Origin: Berkiella sp963803015 | Lineage (GTDB): Bacteria; Pseudomonadota; Gammaproteobacteria; Berkiellales; Berkiellaceae | NCBI GenBank assembly: GCA_963803015.1 | Contig: CAWDKV010000005.1 | Coordinates: 1 to 14,229, forward strand | DNA length: 14,229 nt | Direction of reading: 5' to 3' | In this document: one piece after another, positions 5,882 through 13,042 of the stretch | Layout: each line of letters starts with the position of its first letter | How positions within the stretch are numbered: position 1 is the stretch's first letter | Notes under the pieces: generated by a model | What the model was told of the DNA's origin: nothing | The model's input: the letters and a program-made list of their open reading frames with translations, nothing else | Databases searched by the model: none | Translations under genes and position numbers: made by a program

Positions 5882-6388
5882 TTAATAAAATTTATTGATT
5901 AAATTTTCTAGCTCAAATAGATTTCTACTCTCATTTGGGGTAATGAATTTATTTAAAGTCTTTAAATTTTTTTTTGCTGCACAATACTTTTTTTCTTCTA
6001 AGTGAGCACTATCAAATGAGCCATCTATTCTTAAAATTCCTGTTCCTGAAAGCCCCAGCACCGGCTGTTGGCCCTTTATAGCCCTGCTTAGGTTAATTAA
6101 TGCAATACTTAAAGCCATGCTCGAACTTTTTGAATCTCTTACAATAAATTGCTCATTTCTACATTCTAATAAATAACCAATGGATTCAAGATGCTCCCAT
6201 GATTTCTTTGTTGAAGACATTATTTCAATAACACGTTTAAAGTTTCGTTGTAAAGCTTCAGCTACTTTTCCAGTTGCATTAACTAAAAATTCATTACTTG
6301 AAATAACTGTTAATTTAAGTTCGACAATTAAGCCATTATTGCAGGCATCATAGGCAGGAATATTTACCAAAGAAGTGTAATTAAACAT
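5882..6388 (-). CDS. Orphan Lon/S16-like fold protein, probably inactive
   Basis: 168 residues. The order of motifs follows the Lon proteolytic (S16) domain: residues 20-56 (GLIVELKLTVISS-NEFLVNATGKV) align with the strand-strand-TGxLG region, 85-99 (DSKSSSMALSIAL) with DGPSAGxAMxxAL, 113-123 (LSGTGILRIDG) with MTGEITLRG, and 130-138 (LEEKKYCAA) with LKEKxLAA. S88 would be the nucleophile position. The Lon catalytic lysine position is E131, and the preceding loop is one residue shorter, so peptidase activity is doubtful. There is no AAA module, and the protein ends soon after (FELENLINKFY). The related ComM/RadA lobe shares this fold and is an alternative origin. Only a weak GGAA precedes the ATG. 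It is the first gene of an operon with the exported protein 5323-5868. Confidence 0.6.
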   Translation of the reverse strand: MFNYTSLVNIPAYDACNNGLIVELKLTVISSNEFLVNATGKVAEALQRNFKRVIEIMSSTKKSWEHLESIGYLLECRNEQFIVRDSKSSSMALSIALINLSRAIKGQQPVLGLSGTGILRIDGSFDSAHLEEKKYCAAKKNLKTLNKFITPNESRNLFELENLINKFY

Positions 6389-6441
6389 AATTCCATATAA
6401 CTTTTAGTTGTTAAACAAATCAGGACATAAAAATCTGAATT

Positions 6442-6523
6442 AACCTAACGCAATTTCAAATTGTTTCCGTTTTACTATTATTGCTGAGAACGATGGAAAG
6501 ATAACATACTATTTTATTGATGA
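6442..6523 (+). pseudogene. Possible 5' half of a small gene split by the IS1634 element
   Basis: In-frame from 6442 (after a TAA) the sequence reads NCFRFTIIAENDGKITYY, then FIDE up to the IS edge. After the IS (8287-8330) another frame reads YNGYDKSYEIGKSR and stops. The two could be one gene interrupted by the element. Both pieces are short, no ATG is seen and no target duplication is visible, so this is tentative. Confidence 0.25.
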
Positions 6524-6544
6524 AACCGACATTGAGCAATTGAC
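6524..6544 (+). repeat. Inverted repeat of the IS1634 element, near the transposase 3' end
   Basis: Twenty-one bases beginning AACCGACATTGAGC; identical in inverse orientation to 8266-8286. Confidence 0.9.
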
Positions 6545-6561
6545 AATAAGAACTATCGCAT

Positions 6562-8208
6562 TTATGAAATCCCAAGAGATGTAGTTTGAAGATAAATATT
6601 TTCTACATTTCTTCCAAACAGACTAATAATTTTTCTTTTCAGATCACATAGACCATCTATTATAAGTTTTGGAACACCGTTAATAACGATTTCGACAAGA
6701 CTGACACCTTCCATCAATTGAAAAACCCATCGCAATGTGGGTTGTCTGGAAGGCAATTTAATTTGATTGGGCAAGACGTCCTCCTGTTCCGCAAGTTTAT
6801 TACGCAAACGCCGTTGGGCAATGGAGTAGACCAGTAAGGATAAGGTCATGATGAACAGCAGCCCCATAATCCGGCTCGGCTTTTTGATAAAAAATGAGCT
6901 TGTGAAAAATAAGGCATCCTTGAGAAATCGAAATCCTTTATTTTCAATGCTCGTATTTTGTCCTTTATAAGCTGAGATAACGTCTTGATCCAACAATTCG
7001 CTTTCTGGGATATTTGTCCCTACTACATAGCATGAACCCTGTTCCATAGCTGCTTTAATGGCCTGAGCATCTCTTTTGATTCCTGTTTCCAGATGATATT
7101 TGAAATACTGGGGGAGGCTATCTTTTTTAGGCCTACCCTTGTTCTCATAATGAGGTATCTCATTAATTGAAACGAGCTCAATTTCATGATACCGAATCCC
7201 TTTATTCATTTTTTTAAAGGCAAGTGTGGCATCTTCCTTACAGGCGAATGCAGTCGCGCTTAACTTTTTAAGACGAACAGTGAGTTCATCCTGTTCTTTC
7301 AGCACTCGTCTGCCGATGGTTTTTTCGACACGCATCAAAGCGCTCCTCGATTGAACAACAAGCCAGCGTTGTTCCATTTCATAGTGAGTCAGCACCTGAC
7401 ACACGTACTGATGATCATCATCCAGACGATGCCAATTGGCTGATAACAGTGCTTTGGTAATAACCTCTTGTTCCTGTTTCAATGTACTCGGGATCCGTGT
7501 AATAAATCGTAGACCTGATAAATGAGGAGCATTTCCCGAATCATATAGTTTGGAGTCTGCAATCAAATAACGGGCAATAGGGCTTTTGTTGAATTGCTCC
7601 ACCAGGGCCTGAGTTCGTTCCCTGAATATCACTGTATCTGACTCGTTTCCACTCCAGGTTTTCATCAGTAAGGGAACTCCGCCATCCTGGCTAACCATCA
7701 GTTCATGTACCACCTGTTTCAAATCGGGTCTATGATCCTTGGAATAACCATGCGTTACACGGACTGCGTGTTCATCACTGTCAGGGTAACTCTCTCCAGT
7801 GACAGAGAACGTCGTTGTATCTTCACTATTAAAACGTTGATCAACCCCTTCCTGTTGGCAGACATTAAAAGACAGTTCGCCAAAAAGTTTATCCGTATCA
7901 TAATCAAAAACCTGGTCCAAAGTCCGACCCAGTTTAAACCGGTTGAAATCATCTGCCTTGACTCCAGCACGAAACAAAATCTCCAGGGGTTTATTTTGAA
8001 AAAATAGAGGCGTCAGCGATAAGGGTTTTGATACAAAACCTAATCCATTTAAAATCATCCCTTTTATCGCTTCTCCAGGACTAATCTCTTCCTGACCGTT
8101 TTTATCCTTTTGTAAGCGCGCATCAATTGCCTGCACCAGACCAAGATCATCTATTACTCCACTGATAATACCTAAATGATCTAACCGAGATACCTTCAAA
8201 CTCTCCAT
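6562..8208 (-). CDS. IS1634-family transposase
   Basis: 548 residues from the ATG at 8208; an upstream TTG at 8217 would add three. AAGGA (8218-8222) sits 9 bases before the ATG, which is why the ATG is preferred. The N-terminus has the DUF4277-like block (SRLDHLGIISGVIDDLGL). The DDE core is complete; numbering from the TTG: D133 (NSEDTTTFSV), D221 (YLIADSKLYD) and E425 in the YKGQNTSIENKGFRFLK signature. The family's Y-(2)-x-E-K pattern is recognisable, with one extra residue before the glutamate. The usual hydrophobic segment near the end (about 446-466) is present. No frameshift or stop, so the element may be able to move. Confidence 0.93.
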   Translation of the reverse strand: MESLKVSRLDHLGIISGVIDDLGLVQAIDARLQKDKNGQEEISPGEAIKGMILNGLGFVSKPLSLTPLFFQNKPLEILFRAGVKADDFNRFKLGRTLDQVFDYDTDKLFGELSFNVCQQEGVDQRFNSEDTTTFSVTGESYPDSDEHAVRVTHGYSKDHRPDLKQVVHELMVSQDGGVPLLMKTWSGNESDTVIFRERTQALVEQFNKSPIARYLIADSKLYDSGNAPHLSGLRFITRIPSTLKQEQEVITKALLSANWHRLDDDHQYVCQVLTHYEMEQRWLVVQSRSALMRVEKTIGRRVLKEQDELTVRLKKLSATAFACKEDATLAFKKMNKGIRYHEIELVSINEIPHYENKGRPKKDSLPQYFKYHLETGIKRDAQAIKAAMEQGSCYVVGTNIPESELLDQDVISAYKGQNTSIENKGFRFLKDALFFTSSFFIKKPSRIMGLLFIMTLSLLVYSIAQRRLRNKLAEQEDVLPNQIKLPSRQPTLRWVFQLMEGVSLVEIVINGVPKLIIDGLCDLKRKIISLFGRNVENIYLQTTSLGIS

Positions 8209-8265
8209 AGCAAACAATCCTTGGGATTCTTGAAAGGCCGTACAATAAATATTTATTTGAGAGAC

Positions 8266-8286
8266 GTCAATTGCTCAATGTCGGTT
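8266..8286 (-). repeat. Inverted repeat of the IS1634 element, near the transposase 5' end
   Basis: Perfect inverse of 6524-6544 over 21 bases. Confidence 0.9.
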
Positions 8287-8330
8287 ATAATGGGTATGAT
8301 AAATCTTACGAAATCGGCAAATCCAGGTAA
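8287..8330 (+). pseudogene. Possible 3' end of the gene split by the IS
   Basis: Encodes YNGYDKSYEIGKSR and stops at the TAA 8328-8330. It may be the other half of the frame ending at 6523. The rest of the gap to 8389 shows nothing clear. Confidence 0.25.
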
Positions 8331-8388
8331 TAGATACGTGCTTGATTACGACTGATACTTTTAAAGCTAGTATCCAGAAGGCATTGAT

Positions 8389-9036
8389 ATGACAAAAAAG
8401 AAAAACCTATTAACAAATGATATTGTATTGCAATCAATCGTTGATGAATTAACCACTCTGCATCATTGCCATACGATTATTTTATATGGTTCGCGTGCGC
8501 GAGGCGATTTTACTTCAGCCAGTGATTATGATGTTGCAGGGTTTACAAAAAAAGGTGAACAAACGCGCATTGCTCGTTTTGATGAAACACATAAAGTCTA
8601 TCATGATATTTTTATCTATCCCGAAAGTGCTTTAGATACAATTACTGATGAGCATTTATGCATGTCAGATGGTATCGTTATTGTTGAACAAGAACATTTT
8701 GGCTCACAATTATTAAAAAAGCTCTCTGCTACCGTAGCGTCTCCAGAAGCTATCAGTTCTGATGAAATTGAAGTACGTAAAATTTGGTATCAAAAAATGT
8801 TAGCAAGATCATCTACCAGAAGATTCGGAAGGAAAATATCGTCATATTTGGTCACTCTTCACGATTCTTGAAGATTATTTTGCCTTTAAGAAAATTGCGC
8901 TATCAAGGCCCCAAAAAAGCCTTCCAATATTTAAAGGCACATGATCCCTGAAATATTATCATTATTTGATGAGGCTCTTTCCAATACTGAAAATCTTGAT
9001 AGCCTAAAAAAACTGATACAAAAAATTACTCAATAA
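8389..9036 (+). pseudogene. Nucleotidyltransferase (NTP_transf_2 type), two frameshifts
   Basis: The N-terminal 150 or so residues are in one frame: the nucleotidyltransferase signature is GSRARGD (34-40) with D46 and D48 in SDYDV, and a third acidic position at D73 (YHDIFIYP). After LARSST (about 8815) an extra base throws the frame off; the true continuation EDSEGKYRHIWSLFTILEDY lies one frame away. A second indel near 8905 shifts it again, and the tail YQGPKKAFQYLKAHDPEILS runs to the TAA at 9034-9036. Repaired, it would be about 215 residues, the usual size of these stand-alone nucleotidyltransferase-domain proteins. As written, a 160-residue product keeps the catalytic domain but loses the helical C-terminus. 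Substrate unknown. Confidence 0.85.
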
Positions 9037-9055
9037 TCTGATTGCCAACATTATA

Positions 9056-9617
9056 ATGAGCCGCCAAATGCATAAAAAAAAGCCATTCATATCGATACGT
9101 GAACCGAAACAGGATGATGAGCATAATTTTCTTGCTGCCATGCATTGCAGTCAGACACTGCATGCCCTATGGACGCAACCACCTCAAAACACTCAAGAAT
9201 ATCAGAACTATCTTGAACGCAGCCAACAAGACAACTCAAAATTCTATCTAGTTCTGGATCAAGATGAAAAACATCACAGGAGTCTTTAATCTCAGTGAGA
9301 TAGTCCGCGGTTATTTTCAAAACGCGTATCTTGGTTTTTATGCAGTAGCTGATTATGCTGGTAAAGGATATATGAGTGCGGGATTGAAATTAGTTTTGCA
9401 AGATGCCTTTGAAAATTTAAAACTGCATCGACTAGAAGCCAATATTCAACCCGGGAATATAAGGTCAATCAATTTAGTTAAAAATAATGGCTTTAGAAAA
9501 TAAATATATTCACCCCGTTATCTCAAGATCAACGATGAATGGCAAGATCATGAGCGTTGGGCAATCACTTGTGAGGATTGGATGGAATCAGTAACCGAAA
9601 TTAGGAGAATAGGGTGA
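9056..9617 (+). pseudogene. GNAT N-acetyltransferase (RimJ/RimL type), frameshift and nonsense
   Basis: The first frame gives SIREPKQDDEHNFLAAMHCS and ends after LVLDQDEK. The acetyl-CoA side continues in the next frame from about 9264: ITGVFNLSEIVRGYFQNAYL, then DYAGKGYMSAGLKLVLQDA (motif A, GKGYMSAG as the Q/RxxGxG/A-like loop), then HRLEANIQPGNIRSINLV and NGFRK. An in-frame TAA (9501-9503) follows, where the family usually has GFxxEG; downstream codons remain protein-like (SPRYLKINDEWQDHERW) to the TGA at 9615-9617. One frameshift and one nonsense codon thus break a gene of about 185 residues. It starts 20 bases after the nucleotidyltransferase pseudogene in the same direction, suggesting a former operon. 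Confidence 0.88.
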
Positions 9618-9635
9618 TGTCATTTGATTTTGAGA

Positions 9636-9698
9636 TTTGACTTGATTTGACTTGACTTGACTTGACTTGATTTCTTGACTTAATTTGACTTGACTTGA
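9636..9698 (+). repeat. TTGAC pentanucleotide tandem repeat
   Basis: Four perfect TTGAC units plus TTGA at 9647-9670, with degenerate units on both sides. It starts about 20 bases after the acetyltransferase pseudogene. Each unit matches a -35 hexamer start (TTGAC), so the array might affect transcription, but it could equally be simple slippage DNA. Confidence 0.8.
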
Positions 9699-9819
9699 AT
9701 AAAAGAGTGACCTATATTAGACTTAAAAAAGAAGACCATAGTTTTATATGGTTTAACCATTAACGAGCGAAGAATTGTGGGAAAAAAGCAGAATCATAGA
9801 GCAATTGAATATTGTTCTT
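9699..9819. other. No gene seen
   Basis: AT-rich spacer between the TTGAC array and the first minus-strand remnant. No convincing ORF, repeat or RNA signal. Confidence 0.5.
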
Positions 9820-9999
9820 TTATTTTATGGTGGTATGACCGCGCTTGATGCCATCTCACTCTACATAAATTTTATCTCGTATCCCTGGGCGCTCTTATTA
9901 AACGTGTGAGCTCCAACCTTGGTGCATATTGTACCTGTTCTGAGCTAGTTCTAAAAGCTCGAGCATCATTTCTCTGAGATTATCACATGCGGATGGTAT
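9820..9999 (-). pseudogene. Unrecognised minus-strand gene remnant
   Basis: Two protein-like pieces lie in different minus-strand frames: DNLREMMLELLELAQNRYN (9984 to a stop at 9898) and DKIYVE, stop, DGIKRGHTTIK (9876 to 9820). They would belong to one protein after a frameshift and a nonsense change. No family is recognised. Confidence 0.3.
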
Positions 10000-10029
10000 C
10001 TAGTTATTCCTGGTGGAGGTAAAAGGCGA

Positions 10030-10482
10030 TCGTATTACGTGAATATCCAGATACCCTGAGAGTGGATTAGCAGGATTCCAGGATGAGGCCACATCTGGAC
10101 AACATCTGTGTACTGGTACTGGAAGTTGACTTTACGGAGCAGTTAGGAGTTCTGGCTGGAAAAAAAAAAATGCTACTACCCATTGGGCTGTGATCGGTAA
10201 TCATTAAAAACTTGGGTAGCAAACCCTATCGAACAATGTAATTGTTGAATATGGCAAAATAATAACTGACGTTGTAGTTTCAGCTGGGTTTTTCTTGATG
10301 CAGCATTAACTCTTGCAGATAAAACTTGCTGGCTAAACACTTCTGGAGAAACATTGCAACTAGGGTCTTGAGTATGATCCGTGCCCCGACCTTTTAATTC
10401 TGGTACAGTCCACAGAAGGCAAATTCAGAATTTGGTGAAAGGATTAAGAGCTGGATTGCTTGAGATTTTTGAGCCTGCGTAG
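10030..10482 (+). pseudogene. Unrecognised, heavily frameshifted gene remnant
   Basis: Protein-like segments follow one another on the plus strand in changing frames: RPHLDNICVLVLEVDFTEQL (about 10083-10142), an 11-A run (10160-10170), NNVIVEYGKIITDVVVSAGF, then DAALTLADKTCWLNTSGETL, then LEYDPCPDLLILVQSTEGKF, then VKGLRAGLLEIFEPA with a TAG at 10480-10482. At least four indels and several stops separate them. The continuity of sense-like segments argues for a dead gene of about 140 residues or more, but I cannot name its family. Confidence 0.4.
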
Positions 10483-10565
10483 TTTCTAGATAAAGATAAA
10501 AATTGTGACAGCTAACCGATTGGTTTCACTTGTGTTTTCAAATTCTAAATCATCCTATTTGCCGA

Positions 10566-10778
10566 TTATAAAGTTTTTTGTTTTAACCTTTTTTCCATCG
10601 ACTCTTTGTCAATATCAATAGGCATATTAGCCCCAGTATATAGGTTAATCTTTAATTGTTGAGCCACCGGAATAAAATTCTGTTTTTTCCAGCGAGTAAA
10701 GTTTGATTGAGCCACTTTTAATTTTTGGCAAAGTTCGTAAGCACTGCGGAAATGGCTAAGGGCCTCATCAATGGTCAT
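10566..10778 (-). CDS. Cro-like helix-turn-helix regulator
   Basis: 70 residues from the ATG at 10778 (MTIDEALSHFRSAYELCQ). An upstream in-frame ATG at 10814 would add 12 residues, but the family normally starts at MTI-EAL. The helix-turn-helix spans about 14-38 (AYELCQKLKVAQSNFTRWKK), followed by FIPVAQQLKINLYTG, the beta-hairpin region typical of small Cro-type proteins of prophages and integrative elements. A basic tail ends KRLKQKTL. No good ribosome-binding site is present. The usual partner, a divergent CI-like repressor, is not visible; only a small fragment lies on the other side (10998-11153). Confidence 0.7.
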   Translation of the reverse strand: MTIDEALSHFRSAYELCQKLKVAQSNFTRWKKQNFIPVAQQLKINLYTGANMPIDIDKESMEKRLKQKTL

Positions 10779-10853
10779 AACTAAGTGTAATAATGCATAA
10801 TTTGAATCACTCAATTATATAGGGTTAATTAACATTTAATAGTTACCACTTGA

Positions 10854-10880
10854 TAAGTACTTTACCATATTTAATACTTA
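10854..10880. promoter_or_regulatory. Possible operator: TAAGTA/TACTTA inverted repeat
   Basis: TAAGTA (10854-10859) and TACTTA (10875-10880) are inverted, 15 bases apart, in a very AT-rich region about 75 bases upstream of the Cro-like start. The position fits an operator or promoter region for that regulator; the role is inferred. Confidence 0.3.
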
Positions 10881-10997
10881 TTTTATTTTTTGAATACAAG
10901 AAACATCAATGAATCATCAGGTACAACTTGTTTATTTGTTAGGTTACATAAAAGCAACCACTGAGGAACCATAGACATGAAACATTGTGCTTGCTAA

Positions 10998-11153
10998 AGA
11001 ATAAAATCGAGTGAATTATTTGATCGATTAGCCGATTTGGAACAATATTGTAATCAAGAAATGAAAAGAGATCCTTTTGGATGCCTTAGAAAGTGGTCAT
11101 TCCGCAATTCTCATCTGATAATGCATTTGGATAAAGCTAAAGACTTAACTTGA
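10998..11153 (+). pseudogene. Small unrecognised ORF fragment
   Basis: A 51-codon open frame without an ATG near its start encodes SSELFDRLADLEQYCNQEMK, then DPFGCLRKWSFRNSHLIM, ending at the TGA 11151-11153. An out-of-frame ATG (10978) that stops after six codons lies just upstream, which would fit a frameshift near the start. The composition is protein-like, but there is no known match. Confidence 0.3.
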
Positions 11154-11288
11154 TAACACAATACTGGACACTGTATGCTTTCCTTTATCATTGGTGATTA
11201 TTGTTCACTAATTATCTTTGGCAGCCCATGTGTAAGATGAAAATCTTCTGCATGAGGATTACTTGTATAGAAACTGAAATGGGATAGA
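11154..11288. other. No gene seen
   Basis: Short spacer between two fragments. No convincing ORF or RNA signal on either strand. Confidence 0.4.
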
Positions 11289-11521
11289 TCAAGCAATTTT
11301 GCTGTACTTAAGCATATTGTTTTGAGTAATCTTTAGTTGCATTTCCTTTGCAAGAAATAGCTCGAATGGAGAAAAAAGTAATCCAACTGGACTGGCTGAT
11401 GTTTCATAATAAGCAAAAGCCATAGAAACCCACCAAAATTTTTTGAATTCTTCTGGAACAAATAAAGATTTTCTTTTTTTATTCTTTTCAATGGTGATTG
11501 TCTTGATTTGCTATGTGTCAT
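11289..11521 (-). pseudogene. Small minus-strand gene, frame changed at an A7 run
   Basis: The ATG at 11521 begins MTHSKSRQSPLKRIKK. At AAAAAAAG (about 11473-11480 on the complement) a -1 shift leads into a better frame, KSLFVPEEFKKFWWVSMAF, then AYYETSASPVGLLFSPFELF and LAKEMQLKITQNN, ending at 11289. The second frame has strong protein character and an aromatic, partly hydrophobic centre. The heptamer A-AAA-AAG would allow programmed -1 frameshifting, but a simple indel in a decaying region is likelier. No family recognised. Confidence 0.4.
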
Positions 11522-11713
11522 TGTTGGCAGTAAGATGCATCGTCATAACCCCAGCTAGCTTTTGATAAGCGAAATACTTCATTAAGTGTATCTCAAATCT
11601 TGAATGGTTGCTTTTTTAATATTGTTGCTCATTCAATCTGAGGTCTCTGAGATCATTTATCAAATTGTAGAGATATGCTCCTTGTACTTAGTAGCAGTAG
11701 GCCTGATTTGAGG
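11522..11713. other. No gene seen
   Basis: About 190 bases with stops in all frames. Possibly eroded coding DNA, but nothing is readable. Confidence 0.4.
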
Positions 11714-12400
11714 CTAGATAAAGAATAACAGACCATCCAAATCAGAAGGATTAGAAAGGAACCAACCGGAAGGAAATTGGAGTGAAACCTGCTCCACTTC
11801 AGGTCCTGTCATGGGCGTTTTAAACCATCCAGGCGAAATGCAAATTAATTATTAGATCAAAGGGAGCCAATTTACTTACCAATGTTTTAGTTAAGATGAA
11901 TCATTTGCAGCTTTTGAAATGGAGTAAGCAGCTCCTTTTTGCCACGGGCACAGCATCGCCGTTGAGTATTTTCCAAGATTGAACAATGATTGAGCCTTTG
12001 ATGCTGTAATTTTTCATATGATTTGCTACTGCTTTGGTAACATACCAGACACCCATCACATTCGTTTGGATAATTTGTTCAAAGCAATCTTTGTTCATCC
12101 GGCTCAAAAATAGGTGTATAAAGCGCAATACCTGCATTATTAATGCAAATATCGATTTTATAGTTTTTCTCTTCTAACTTTTGAAATGCAGAGAGCAACC
12201 GACTTTTTGCATGACACATCTAACTCGATGCATTCAGCATTAGGAAGACTTTCGGCAATTGCTTTAAGTTTATGCAAGCCTTCGTGCAGCTAAGAGTACA
12301 TAGAGCCCTGCTTGAGATAAGATGCGCACGAATCTCTTCCTCATCCAGCTATACCCATCGCGAATGAAGATGCAAAAATTCTTGCAAGCTAGCAAGGAAC
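11714..12400 (-). pseudogene. Short-chain dehydrogenase/reductase (SDR), many frameshifts
   Basis: Read leftward on the minus strand, classical SDR landmarks appear in order but in different frames: ASSFAMGIA (about 12375-12400, the degenerate TGxxxGxG region), ILSQAGLYVLLAAR, then IAESLPNAECIELDVS (the D of LDVS binds adenine), YKIDICINNAG (the NNAG motif, about 12150), FEQIIQTNVMGVWYVTKAVA (12075-12020), GSIIV, GDAVPVAK in place of the catalytic YxxxK stretch, and ISPGWFKTPMTGPEVE (the PGxxxT loop, near 11830), ending PSDLDGLLFFI at a TAG (11714-11716). The catalytic tyrosine region is scrambled. At least five indels are needed, so this is a dead NAD(P)-dependent oxidoreductase gene. Confidence 0.85.
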
Positions 12401-12440
12401 ATGATCAAATAGCGGCATGACCTATTAATAAGAGCTAGGG

Positions 12441-12674
12441 ATGCAGATACAGCTTACGACTAAACAAAAATCAGAATTAGAAAAGCAACATGAAATTGAA
12501 CAAGATGGGCCTAAAAGTGACCGTATGAAGGCTGTTTTGTTACGCTCAGAGAACTGGGATCTCGATAAAATTGGGCAAGTTTTACGAGTAGATAAGGCTA
12601 CAGTGCTCAGTTATCTCGAAGAGTATTTTAATGGGGAAAAACCTCATACGGCCAATGAACCCACAGATACATGA
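12441..12674 (+). pseudogene. IS630-type transposase N-terminal half (HTH), truncated
   Basis: 77 residues. Seen: a charged N-terminal helix (QLTTKQKSELEKQHEIEQDG), then SDRMKAVLLRSENWDLDKIG and VLRVDKATVLSYLEEYFNGE, which is the helix-turn-helix of IS630-family transposases. A full IS630 protein is about 340 residues; here the frame ends at PTDT, with no DDE domain downstream in this orientation. The sequence just after the stop switches to the 3' end of an oppositely oriented IS630 gene, so the gene was cut by a rearrangement or by insertion of another copy. A weak SD-like AGG lies upstream. Confidence 0.6.
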
Positions 12675-12694
12675 GGCATGGCCGCAGTGGTCCA

Positions 12695-12985
12695 TTAAAT
12701 AGCATTCTGCAGCTTTAGCACATGGAAATTGTCATTAATTCTGCTCTTTAATGCTTCGCTGATTTGGGGAAAAGTATCGTTTAAGAATCCAAAAATCTGC
12801 TCTCGAAAATCTTTTGCTGATTTAAAAAAGCGATTATTTCTGACCTGCTCATTCATCACTTTCCACAAGCGTTCAATAGAGTTTAAATTGGGACTATAAG
12901 CCGGCAAAAAATGAAACACTATATTGTTATTTTCTGCAAAACTAGAAGCCTCCTCACTACGATGATTAATATAGGCGCGGATTTT
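12695..12985 (-). pseudogene. IS630-type transposase C-terminal part, opposite orientation
   Basis: The minus-strand frame is open from the IS3 edge (12985) to the TAA at 12695. It encodes IRAYINHRSEEASSFAENN, then FHFLPAYSPNLNSIERLWK, the last DDE block of IS630 transposases (LPAYSPNLNxIERLW, catalytic E in IER), then a helical tail ending LKLQNAI. The second aspartate and everything before it are missing. The left part of the reading frame is abruptly replaced by the TGGAC end of the IS3-family element, so that insertion, or a deletion next to it, removed the rest. Confidence 0.85.
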
Positions 12986-13042
12986 TGGACAAAAAAAAGG
13001 TATTTTTAAGAGCTATTCTTTTACTTATAAGAGGAGAATAGC

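Larger units (their letters stand above)
6524..8286 (-). mobile_element. IS1634-family insertion sequence, complete
   Basis: Bounded by perfect 21-bp inverted repeats: 6524-6544 (begins AACCGACATTGAGC) and its complement at 8266-8286. The single transposase gene fills the element. Between the right repeat and the gene is a perfect 14-bp palindrome, AATAAATATTTATT (8244-8257), possibly part of the promoter. No clear direct target repeat flanks the ends (TTGATGA on the left, ATAATGG on the right). Confidence 0.9.

Noticed and set aside
5621..5902. Plus-strand ORF over the exported protein gene
   Set aside because: Antisense shadow; the minus-strand gene has a signal peptide and a good ribosome-binding site.
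7705..8007. ORFs within the IS1634 transposase on both strands
   Set aside because: Shadows of a complete transposase with all DDE residues.
6515..8295. Target site duplication of the IS1634 element
   Set aside because: Flanks on the two sides (TTGATGA and ATAATGG) do not match, so none is claimed.
9087..9320. Minus-strand ORF over the acetyltransferase
   Set aside because: Antisense shadow; the plus strand carries clear GNAT motifs.
9636..9698. CRISPR array
   Set aside because: The repeat unit is only 5 bases with no spacers; it is a simple tandem repeat.
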